Source of the DNA: Pseudomonas muyukensis
GTDB lineage: Bacteria; Pseudomonadota; Gammaproteobacteria; Pseudomonadales; Pseudomonadaceae
Assembly (NCBI RefSeq): GCF_019139535.1
Contig: NZ_CP077073.1
Span: forward strand, 323,501 to 387,500
DNA: 64,000 bases
Reading direction: 5' to 3'
Every line of letters begins with the position of its first letter. The first letter of the stretch is position 1. The notes under the pieces were generated by a model. That model did not search any database. It had not been told where the DNA came from and saw nothing but the letters and a program-made list of their open reading frames with translations. Positions 8,464 through 15,745 of the stretch are shown here, in pieces. The translations under genes were made by a program, and so were the position numbers.

Positions 8464-8886
8464 TTCTACCACTGCTGCAACCCTTGTCGCACATGGCTTT
8501 GCGGCAATCCCCCTCGTGACAATCGGCGTGACAAACGCCGATGTCACCAGCAACAGCCATGCAGATGATGGTGCCGCAGACCAAGAAATGGACTGCACCT
8601 GACTGACAGTCAGGCATGCCCCCGGTCATCGCACCGCTGCGTTCACCCGGCTCAGGATCTTCAGGCGCTGGTCACGTCAGCCAGTGCTGCCTCCACCCGC
8701 CCACCGGTATCGGTGTTTAGGAGGCCAGATCATGAGATGCCCTTGCTCCCGGATGTAAGGAGCCGCCAGTCCCGCGTTAGAGGACATCCCCACAGGTCGC
8801 AGGGGCCTTGATCCCTGATAACACTCAACATTCTTGGCGGGATGACGTGGGGCGAGGATCGGATATCGGAAAGTGAGGTGACTGAC

Positions 8887-9867
8887 ATGGCATTGGTGGG
8901 TAGACGAGATGGCCGCAATTTCGGCTATGGCAGGCAATTGAGCTATGCAGGGCCGCAGGCGCTGAAAGACATGTTCGGCGGTGGCCACTACGGTACGGTC
9001 AAGGCGCACTGTGATCGGTGGCAGGCATTCGTGAAGTGGTGCCGCTCCGAACAAGGGCCCGGTATCAATGATGCGCGGCAGATTGATCGGAAAGTGTTGG
9101 CCGACTATGCGGCGTATCTACGCGAAGTCGTTGAGCGCGGTGACCTCGCCATCAGCACCGCGCAAAACCGGCTCTCCAGCCTTAACAGGACCATGGCAGC
9201 GCTTCGCGGTGATCAGTACGTAAAATTGCCAAGTCCGAGCAAGGCACTGGGCATGCAGCGCACCGGGGGTCGTCAATCGGTGCCGCAGGGCCAAGATCGC
9301 GACCACATCCAGCGAATAGTCGAGGCACTTTGCAGCTGTCAACATCCAAGGGCTGCAGCGATCGTGCAACTGGCACGTGCCACCGGTATGCGCTTGCGTG
9401 AGGCCATCTTGGCTGATCTGCCAAGACTAAGCCGTGAGGCTAACGACCTAGGCAGGATCAACATTCAGGATGGCACCAAAGGCGGTCGCGTCGGTGCCTC
9501 GGCGCCGCGTTGGATTGCGGTGGACGACCATGTTCGAGGTGCACTTAGTTTTGCACGGCAGGTGTCGCCTGCCGGTAGCCGCAATCTGATTGCGCCAAGC
9601 GAAAGCTTCCTGAAAGTTTTGCAGACAATCGTCCGCCCTGCCCGGGACATCCTGCATGCACACAATCTCAGAGGCTTCCATGAACTCCGCGCCGCGTACG
9701 CATGTGAGCGCTATCAGCAAATCACTCAGCACCGGGCGCCTATCAACGGCGGGCAACGCTGTGAGCTAAATCAGCACCTTGACCGCGAAGCCCGGAGACA
9801 AATCAGCTATGAGCTGGGGCACGGTCGGATCGATGTGGTCGCTGCCTATGTAGGAGGCCGGCCATGA
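8887..9867 (+). CDS. Second tyrosine recombinase (Integrase_1-like)
   Basis: This 326-residue protein (start at the ATG at 8887 with GAGGTG upstream; the frame is open further 5') has an N-terminal SAM-like domain (GTVKAHCDRWQAFVKWCR) and a catalytic domain with a full set of residues: Arg in ATGMRLREAILADL, HxxR in FHELRAAYA, His in LGHGRIDV, and Tyr in VAAYVGG. It resembles the short integrases with a Phage_int_SAM/Integrase_1 layout found in Pseudomonas islands. The following 91-residue gene overlaps its end by 4 bp (ATGA). It may work in excision or act on a second site; that is inference. Confidence 0.8.
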   Translation: MALVGRRDGRNFGYGRQLSYAGPQALKDMFGGGHYGTVKAHCDRWQAFVKWCRSEQGPGINDARQIDRKVLADYAAYLREVVERGDLAISTAQNRLSSLNRTMAALRGDQYVKLPSPSKALGMQRTGGRQSVPQGQDRDHIQRIVEALCSCQHPRAAAIVQLARATGMRLREAILADLPRLSREANDLGRINIQDGTKGGRVGASAPRWIAVDDHVRGALSFARQVSPAGSRNLIAPSESFLKVLQTIVRPARDILHAHNLRGFHELRAAYACERYQQITQHRAPINGGQRCELNQHLDREARRQISYELGHGRIDVVAAYVGGRP

Positions 9868-10139
9868 GCAAGCCCTTCGACATGGAGCTGTTCCTCGCTG
9901 GAGTGCTGACAGGCTCGCACGCTACGCGGCGACGTCATTTGCGCCAGGCAAAAATCATTCAGGCTGCAATCGAAGAGCGCTGGCAGCGGGAAAACCCTTG
10001 GACTTGGCAAAGGAAGCATGTGGTGTGGTTTCTTGAAAATCGCTTGAGCGATCACAGTCATGCAACGCAGTATTACTACGTGCTGACGGTCCGGCTGCTA
10101 GCGCGACGTCTAGGAACGTCATGGGTATTCAAGCCCTGA
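9864..10139 (+). CDS. Small protein coupled to the second recombinase
   Basis: This 91-residue basic protein overlaps the recombinase stop by 4 bp (ATGA). It is predicted to be mostly helical and is rich in Arg, His, Gln and Trp (RENPWTWQRKHVVWFLENRL, then a tyrosine-rich YYYVLTVRLLARRLG). I recognise no named family. The coupling suggests an accessory factor of the recombinase, for example a directionality or DNA-binding partner. Confidence 0.6.
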   Translation: MSKPFDMELFLAGVLTGSHATRRRHLRQAKIIQAAIEERWQRENPWTWQRKHVVWFLENRLSDHSHATQYYYVLTVRLLARRLGTSWVFKP

Positions 10140-10266
10140 TGGGGACACTGCTGGCGCTCACAATCTATTCATGTTGCGCATCAATACACCGACGATCAGC
10201 TTTCTAGTCCGACGAAGCTTTTCGAGCTATGATGAAGTCAAATAGCCATCATTCTCGGGAGCCGTA

Positions 10267-11379
10267 GTGAACCAAATTCAAACCATGGACGGGGCAGTGA
10301 ATGGTCCGCAGCCCGCAGACGGCGCAGCTCTTCAACCGAATCAGCTCAAAATTTTTAATGCTGCAATTCAAAAAATTGATGTTCAGAATCAGACTTTGGG
10401 AGATCCATTCTATCGGACAGCTGAAACTGACATTAAAAATTACCTAACAGGTCTGATTGACGAGCTTTTGAAAAACAAAAGGAATCAGTCATTCAAAATC
10501 GAGACAACAGGCGAAGTCGGAAAACTAGTAACCGGACTTTCAACAACAAAATTTAAAGAATTTGCAAAAGATCTTAGTGAACGGCTTCTTAATCTCGAAG
10601 TCAACGTTCAGACTCAGCTAGGTAAATTTACCACCTTACGCAGCGGCAGCCTATTTTGCTGTCATTTTCAGCTTGATGAAAAAGCATGCTTACTAATTGT
10701 AAAGGTTGACCACGCCGACTTCATAAACGAGACCACCTTCATAAAAGACACTGGATTACCCGCCAAACATCGCGCTCAGAAATGTGCTATTTTCGAGATA
10801 ATTAATGGAATACTTGCTGAGACGGTTATCATTATTGATAGTGCACCTTCGGTAACCGAGTACTGGTGGAAAGACTTTTTAACACTCACAGCATTATCTT
10901 CACCCCAGATAAACACGCTTCGAGCATTCACCGCCGTAGAAGGCCTCCTAGCCGCTAAGGTGAAGCCAAAATCAAAAAGTGACTACTGGACACTCCGCAA
11001 CGCTCTTGTGGGATATTTTACAACACGCCCCCAATGCAGCTACCCGGACATGGTGAACGAGTTATTTAGCGCGTACAAGCCTGATAATCCGGATGTTTCT
11101 ATGCCGGAATTTATAGTGGCAGCAAACTTGCTCCCCAGTAAGAAAATTGATGGATTTGATACCCATTTTGATCTAACCCCCTCAGTCATCAATGCAAAAA
11201 TCAAAAGACAGATCAAACTATCACATAACGTGGACCTTCGCATTACTGGCGAAGTTGAAGACATTAAAAACTTCTTTTCCACAGGCGAAGAAAATGGAAG
11301 AAAGTTTCTGAAGATATACTCTGAAGAAGGTTATAACGCATTTAATCGCAAGGAAAGCGATGATGATTCCATTGGGTAA
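10267..11379 (+). CDS. NA37/NdpA-like nucleoid-associated protein (candidate defence protein)
   Basis: This 370-residue protein starts at GTG 10267 with GGGAG upstream. Its layout resembles the 37-kDa nucleoid-associated family (YejK/NdpA): an N-terminal YLTGLIDELLKNKRNQSFKI region, a core SGSLFCCHFQLDEKACLLIVKV (about residues 129-150) like the FxxFCHY..LLVAVL core of YejK, then EYWWKDFLTLTAL (about 197-210) matching the YFxxFL position. It is AT-rich with codon use unlike the chromosome, so probably transferred. It overlaps the next gene by 20 bp, so the two act together. The family assignment is by eye and uncertain. Confidence 0.5.
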   Translation: MNQIQTMDGAVNGPQPADGAALQPNQLKIFNAAIQKIDVQNQTLGDPFYRTAETDIKNYLTGLIDELLKNKRNQSFKIETTGEVGKLVTGLSTTKFKEFAKDLSERLLNLEVNVQTQLGKFTTLRSGSLFCCHFQLDEKACLLIVKVDHADFINETTFIKDTGLPAKHRAQKCAIFEIINGILAETVIIIDSAPSVTEYWWKDFLTLTALSSPQINTLRAFTAVEGLLAAKVKPKSKSDYWTLRNALVGYFTTRPQCSYPDMVNELFSAYKPDNPDVSMPEFIVAANLLPSKKIDGFDTHFDLTPSVINAKIKRQIKLSHNVDLRITGEVEDIKNFFSTGEENGRKFLKIYSEEGYNAFNRKESDDDSIG

Positions 11380-12844
11380 CATAATTTATTCTATATCACC
11401 TGGTGCAACTTTAAAATCGGCCACCGAGTCCACTGAGGATTACACCACGGCATATAACTGTTCAGCTTTTAATACAAATTCTGAAGCATTAGCGGAGGTC
11501 CTTAAAGAGATCAACTCTCGCGACAGTTTTACCTTAGCGTTCACACCGCGATCATCTGAAACCTCGTTTTCGCTTTCTAGTCGTGACCCAGGCAAAATTG
11601 AAGAATTTTATCAAAACCTGAAAATTTGGAATGACGCATTCGGAAGCCTCAGCGGGTCATTGAAGCTCAGGGTAGGTAAGGTCGCCCAAAGAAAAACTCT
11701 GTCGATCTACTCACTTTCCGCTTTTGCAGACTATTTATGCAAAGGCAGCCCAGCCGAGGTAATAGGAAAGGTTTTCAACCTAGCTAAAACCGCATATTAT
11801 CTTGAATCCAGCGAGCTTAACCAATTGACCAAAAGCTCGCTATTATGCTTTGGTCCGAAGCTGGCAACTGACAACTACCCCACAAATCCTGAGCCCAGCT
11901 ACAAGTCAAAACACATTGAGCTTAGGTCAAAGGCCTGTTCCGTTTACGCAAATATCAATACTAACTTTATACCATCTGACTTTGTATTTGATAAGAGTAT
12001 CCTTGGGCATCCTCTATCTGAAACTTTTGACAGGCTATCTTTAATATGCTGCCTAATGGCACTGTCTGACATCACCAAAATTGATTCCAGTGGAGAGATA
12101 GCTTATACAGTCAAAGGGTACACCACCGAAAAACTTTCTGTAACCAATCTTTCAGATGTGGACACATCTTCAATCCATCAATACCTCGCCGTTTATCAAT
12201 GGGCGTATACTGAAGGCAATATAATAGACAAACTCGGCATCTGCCGAAACCTCCTCACTATACATGCAACTGATGGAAAGCTCTTAAAGCTGAAAGAGGG
12301 GTTGCTAGAATCAATCACGTCCAATCATTCAATTTACTTAAAAGACAACCTAAAACAGTACATTGATTTAAAGAACAAACTTTCTGAACAAATACAGAAA
12401 GGTTCAGAAAAGGCATCCGACATCGCAAAAAATATCACCAACTATCTACGCACATCTATTTTCTCACTGACATCTTTTCTCTTTTCAGCCTTTTTAGTTC
12501 GAACCCTAGCCAAACCGACAGCTGCCGAACCATCAATAATAACACCTAGCGTATACTGGCTGTTTCTGCTTATAGCCGGTATCTCCCTTGCGATTCTGGC
12601 CTACGCACTCGCAGAAACTAACGCAGAAAAAATTCGATATATCAAGAGCTATAAGGCATTCAAATCCCGGTACACCGACCTTCTCAGCAAAGAAGATATT
12701 AGCTTTATTTTTAACAATGACAAAGATTTTAACCGAGACATAAACTACATTAAACGCACAAGAAAAAAGTCAGTCATACTGTGGCTATGCATTTTAACAA
12801 TTACGACATCAATTGTGACTGTCATGCGGATAAATTGCCTGTAG
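11360..12844 (+). CDS. Three-TM membrane protein, partner of the NA37-like protein
   Basis: This 494-residue protein starts inside the preceding gene (AAGGAAAG as ribosome binding site). Residues 1 to about 365 are soluble without a recognised domain; a helical stretch (YIDLKNKLSEQIQKGSEK) leads into three hydrophobic segments at about 373-395, 405-425 and the C-terminus (SVILWLCILTITTSIVTV). A sensor or adaptor gene followed by a protein with a large cytosolic part and a membrane-embedded C-terminus is a frequent arrangement in abortive-infection systems with membrane-damaging effectors. No known system is recognised. Confidence 0.55.
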   Translation: MMIPLGNIIYSISPGATLKSATESTEDYTTAYNCSAFNTNSEALAEVLKEINSRDSFTLAFTPRSSETSFSLSSRDPGKIEEFYQNLKIWNDAFGSLSGSLKLRVGKVAQRKTLSIYSLSAFADYLCKGSPAEVIGKVFNLAKTAYYLESSELNQLTKSSLLCFGPKLATDNYPTNPEPSYKSKHIELRSKACSVYANINTNFIPSDFVFDKSILGHPLSETFDRLSLICCLMALSDITKIDSSGEIAYTVKGYTTEKLSVTNLSDVDTSSIHQYLAVYQWAYTEGNIIDKLGICRNLLTIHATDGKLLKLKEGLLESITSNHSIYLKDNLKQYIDLKNKLSEQIQKGSEKASDIAKNITNYLRTSIFSLTSFLFSAFLVRTLAKPTAAEPSIITPSVYWLFLLIAGISLAILAYALAETNAEKIRYIKSYKAFKSRYTDLLSKEDISFIFNNDKDFNRDINYIKRTRKKSVILWLCILTITTSIVTVMRINCL

Positions 12845-13036
12845 CCCTGCACACCTACAACAGGGGCTGTCGCTGAGTATAGGCCCACCAGGCAACATCT
12901 GGACCGCGTAGGTCTTTGACCAAATCTGCAACACGCTCCATAAATAGGCATAGACCACAAATTGAATGCAGGTGTAAGTCAACAGCGCTAATAGCGTGAC
13001 GCTAGTACTCATGAAAACACCTATGTCGCGTGTCAT
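12809..13036 (-). pseudogene. Remnant of a small membrane-protein gene
   Basis: The frame starts at an ATG at 13036 that overlaps the stop of the upstream remnant (ATGA), as in an intact operon. The first 45 residues look like a real hydrophobic helix region (STSVTLLALLTYTCIQFVVY), but the tail is short, Cys-rich and runs into the 3' end of the membrane-protein gene on the other strand, so the gene is probably truncated. The family is not recognised. Confidence 0.35.
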
Positions 13037-13216
13037 GTAAGCGTAAACACGCCAGCTTTTTCAACATAGGGTGTCGTCGCCAGGAAGCCAACAGCGAATA
13101 TAAGCATCACCATCGCTGCGATCACAAATGCAATCGGAGCGCCTATGTAGTTACCCTATGCGATATGGTACGTTACCACCAGTTACAGTCAGTAGTGCGG
13201 GGGCCTGTTGCTCCAT
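13033..13216 (-). pseudogene. Frameshifted membrane-protein remnant
   Basis: An ATG at 13216 opens 21 codons (MEQQAPALLTVTGG...) ending at TAA 13151-13153. Shifted by one base, the reading continues from 13155 to the TGA at 13033-13035 as a hydrophobic helix (GAPIAFVIAAMVMLIFAVGF) and a short tail. Joined, they give a plausible small membrane protein of about 60 residues broken by a one-base shift. I do not recognise the family. Confidence 0.35.
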
Positions 13217-13544
13217 GGTGCTGCCGTCACGCAGCTTCTGCCTCTATGCGGTTTAGCTCCGTGAGATCAATCTTTGAGGAGGCTTACGCATTCCACGGTT
13301 GCAAAGGGGGCAACCTGCGCACCTCACTCGACATTTGGGCTTTGATCGCTTGAGTTTACTTAACGGGTTCCCGAGACTGTGGATCTAGCGAAGGTCCGCT
13401 CTGGGTCGGTCGCAGCATTTCGCAACAGGCAGCAAACGGCCAAAAGCGGTCGCCTGCAATTGCCGAGATTGGAATAGGTCAACAGCTAATGACTACCCCA
13501 CCCTCTGCGTGCCATTCACCTCGAAAAAAGTACAGTTCAAATAA
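13217..13544. other. Gene-free stretch in the island
   Basis: Nothing recognisable is seen between the remnants and the DUF559 gene apart from the imperfect repeat GGTCGGTCGCAGC / GCGGTCGCCTG near 13405-13465. It looks like decayed sequence between two cargo modules. Confidence 0.4.
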
Positions 13545-14531
13545 CTATAGTTCGTATATGCTCAGTCCCAGAGCAAATCCGATTGGGTAAAATATGTTTT
13601 GCCAGCGTACGTAAGCTAACTCTGTACCCGCGAAGGAGGTCTCATCGTTTCCTAGGCGTAAAAGTTTGGCATTAGCAAGGTATTTGTGAGTGTAAGCTCC
13701 GATAGTGTTTTCACTGATCTTTTCTGGCAGCACAGCACGAATAGGGGCTCTATAGACCGGATCATCTGCAACCACCATGAACTCGTCAAAAAAATGCGCA
13801 AAACTTTCTAGGTGTTCGCCCAAATCCAACGAATAAAGTTCACTTGCCAAAGTATTGAACTTAATTTCACCCTTATCATACTCCACGATAGTTGCATTCA
13901 GATGTTCTATTTCATTGTGTAATTCTTTAGGACAGAATACGAAAGCCGTGACAAATGATTTTTCATGCAGCCACTCAATTGCATGAGGGATAATTTTTTC
14001 AAGCGACTGAGGGGTGAGTTTCTTCTCGGGGTGAATCTCGCGGTAAAACTTTAGAGCCTCATTCATCTGCTTTTTGACAAATGAGTAGTCAACGTACATA
14101 ACCCGATACTTAGCAGGAGCCCGCTGCATGCGCTCTTCGTACATCTGACGCACCTCCGAAACGCACCCCAGTGCGTCTTTCGCGATCTCTCGACCTGTGA
14201 AACGGATAACAGTGTAGCCGGCTCGGCTTAGATAGCGTTGTCTGACAGCATCCTTCTCCAACTGTTCTCTTGTTGAATGTGAGGAATGACCATCAAGCTC
14301 AATGATTAGTCGCGCATCTTTTAAGATAAAATCCACCCGATAGCGATGGTGCTTATCCGCATCACCAAACCAATGCTCTCTTTCAATCAGGCCCGCGAGG
14401 TCAGAAGCAGCTTTACTGAACTCGTCCTCAATAGGGGATGGCCCTCGATCGTGAAACCAACTCGGCGGTGTCATGGGGCGACCTAAGTTTTTCATCATGT
14501 ATTTTTCTGATTGCGAAAACCGTACTTTCAA
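13545..14531 (-). CDS. DUF559-type endonuclease next to the reverse transcriptase
   Basis: This protein of 328 residues counts from the TTG at 14531; ATG codons at 14498 and 14495 are alternative starts, and no strong ribosome binding site decides between them. Residues 31-115 form a DUF559/Vsr-like PD-(D/E)xK nuclease: Glu in PIEDEF (about 35), Asp in YRVDFIL (about 67), ELDGHSSH (79-85) and the closing AGYTVIRFTGREI. The C-terminal 200 residues are not recognised. It points away from the ncRNA/reverse transcriptase unit. It may be a module component or an independent defence gene. It is AT-rich like the rest of the cargo. Confidence 0.7.
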   Translation of the reverse strand: MKVRFSQSEKYMMKNLGRPMTPPSWFHDRGPSPIEDEFSKAASDLAGLIEREHWFGDADKHHRYRVDFILKDARLIIELDGHSSHSTREQLEKDAVRQRYLSRAGYTVIRFTGREIAKDALGCVSEVRQMYEERMQRAPAKYRVMYVDYSFVKKQMNEALKFYREIHPEKKLTPQSLEKIIPHAIEWLHEKSFVTAFVFCPKELHNEIEHLNATIVEYDKGEIKFNTLASELYSLDLGEHLESFAHFFDEFMVVADDPVYRAPIRAVLPEKISENTIGAYTHKYLANAKLLRLGNDETSFAGTELAYVRWQNIFYPIGFALGLSIYEL

Positions 14532-14666
14532 CTTTTAGGTGCTCAATGTCTAGTAGCTGAGGTTCATGCGTTGCTTCGGGCTCTGTCCAAGGCTTCGTTT
14601 TAGCCAATTCTCTAGCGTTTCCTACGAGGTATTCGACTAGAGTAGAAGAGCGAATCGAAGACGGGC

Positions 14667-14702
14667 TTCACATTCAAGCCAAGCATATGCTATATTTTGC
14701 GC
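14667..14702 (+). promoter_or_regulatory. Promoter of the retron-like ncRNA
   Basis: TTCACA (14667-14672), an 18-bp spacer and TATATT (14691-14696) form a good sigma-70 promoter. It would start transcription at about 14703, exactly at the left arm of the ncRNA clamp. Confidence 0.6.
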
Positions 14703-14788
14703 GGCGGCTGGATGACTGACCGCGGTTATGTCCGTGGGCACGAGTCCGTGCTCGACCTTTGAGGTCTTACATATTCCATCCAGCCGCC
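14703..14788 (+). ncRNA. Compact retron-like ncRNA (candidate msr/msd)
   Basis: A perfect 12-bp inverted repeat, GGCGGCTGGATG (14703-14714) and CATCCAGCCGCC (14777-14788), clamps 62 nt that contain two hairpins: GGGCACG/CGTGCTC with loop AGTC (14736-14753, one G-U pair) and GACCT/AGGTC with loop TTG (14754-14766). The position, ending 21 bp before the start codon of a retron-type reverse transcriptase, and the a1/a2-like terminal repeat are what a retron ncRNA shows. At 86 nt it is shorter than the retron RNAs I know, so where any reverse-transcribed part lies is unclear. Confidence 0.55.
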
Positions 14789-14809
14789 CCTCATACTCTG
14801 CAGCCTCTA

Positions 14810-15745
14810 ATGACTACAAGACGCCTGAAAGACATTCATTCCGCCCATGAGCTAGCTCAAGCCGTAGGTGTGAGCGAGTCAAAAATATTCGAGTACGCAG
14901 TTTCGGATTGCCAGGAAGGATTTTACGAAAAGCTCGAAATCCCAAAGCGTGGAAGAAATCGTAAAGGGGAATTTAGAGAAGTCTATAAGGCAAACCACAA
15001 GTGGGTCACCCAGCTTCACCGATCTGTTTCGATGTTGGTTACGAACAGTGCAAGCTTTGGTCGGCACGTTCAAGGTTTTCTCAAGGGGCGTTCGACCCTA
15101 ACTAACGCTGAACTCCACCTCCGTAAAAGCCTAATCCTTCATGCGGATATAAGAAATTTTTTCAACGCAATTACAGAACTACAAGTTGCAAAAGCTTTTT
15201 TAACAATTGGGGCGACTCCTGAAATTTCGAAATTACTAGCAAGGATTTCTACCATTGACGGATTCTTGCGTCAAGGAACTCGCTGCAGTCCAATAATTTC
15301 GAATCTAGTTTGCAAGGGGCTGGATCAAGCGATGCTAGATTTAGCCTCCACCCATGACTGCATGTATAGTCGCTATGCGGACAATATGACCATATCAGGG
15401 GCGGAAACCCCAGATATTAGCGCTATTAGTACAATTGTTAAAAACAATGGGTTTGAGCTTAGGGGGAGCGGCTGCTATATTCAGCGACGAGGCTCGAGAC
15501 AGTTTGTCACAGGGCTATCCGTAGTTGATCGAGAAAGACCACGACTTCCAAAAAAATTGAAAAGCAGGCTTAGGCTTGCAGTTTACTACGCAAGCAAGTA
15601 TGGAAAAGAACATTTTGAAAGAAGTAGGCACGTAGATACAGTTACACCTTCTTGGGCTCAGATGAAAGGCATGATAGCTTATGCACACTCAATTGAGCCG
15701 GATTTCGCAGAAAAACTATGGAAGCTTTTGAGGCAGTCACGCTAG
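14810..15745 (+). CDS. Retron-type reverse transcriptase with YADN active site
   Basis: This 311-residue protein starts at the ATG at 14810; the frame is open upstream, but that part covers the ncRNA. RT features in order are NAELH (99-103), which fits the retron NAxxH motif; HADIRNFF (D113, first catalytic Asp); RQGTRCSPIISN (about 154-165); YADN (189-192), where YxDD is expected; and FVTGLSV (232-238), the retron VTG motif. The AAT codon for Asn192 is one base change from an Asp codon. It should prime DNA synthesis on the ncRNA just upstream, if active. Its 3' end overlaps the convergent nuclease gene by 9 bp. It is AT-rich. Confidence 0.88.
   Translation: MTTRRLKDIHSAHELAQAVGVSESKIFEYAVSDCQEGFYEKLEIPKRGRNRKGEFREVYKANHKWVTQLHRSVSMLVTNSASFGRHVQGFLKGRSTLTNAELHLRKSLILHADIRNFFNAITELQVAKAFLTIGATPEISKLLARISTIDGFLRQGTRCSPIISNLVCKGLDQAMLDLASTHDCMYSRYADNMTISGAETPDISAISTIVKNNGFELRGSGCYIQRRGSRQFVTGLSVVDRERPRLPKKLKSRLRLAVYYASKYGKEHFERSRHVDTVTPSWAQMKGMIAYAHSIEPDFAEKLWKLLRQSR

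Larger units (their letters stand above)
7958..8886. other. Gene-free island segment with hairpins and DnaA-box-like repeats
   Basis: These 929 bases hold no convincing gene; the short open frames have no family features. They hold several structured signals listed separately: a perfect 18-bp hairpin, a perfect 14-bp hairpin, an 8-bp palindrome CCTGACTG/CAGTCAGG (8598-8614) and repeated TTRTCCACAGGCG sites. The segment separates the integrase from the second recombinase operon and could be a control, transfer or replication region of the element. Confidence 0.5.

Noticed and set aside
8260..8598. A 112-codon minus-strand frame in the hairpin-rich island segment
   Set aside because: Its sequence spans the perfect 14-bp hairpin and shows no domain; more likely non-coding.
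13030..13353. A 107-codon plus-strand frame
   Set aside because: The product is Cys/His/Ser-rich without pattern, has no ribosome binding site, and lies over the minus-strand membrane-protein remnants, which are better supported.
14810..15745. Group II intron or DRT/Abi-type reverse transcriptase
   Set aside because: The NAxxH and VTG motifs and the upstream clamped ncRNA fit retrons; there is no maturase or endonuclease domain and no intron structure.
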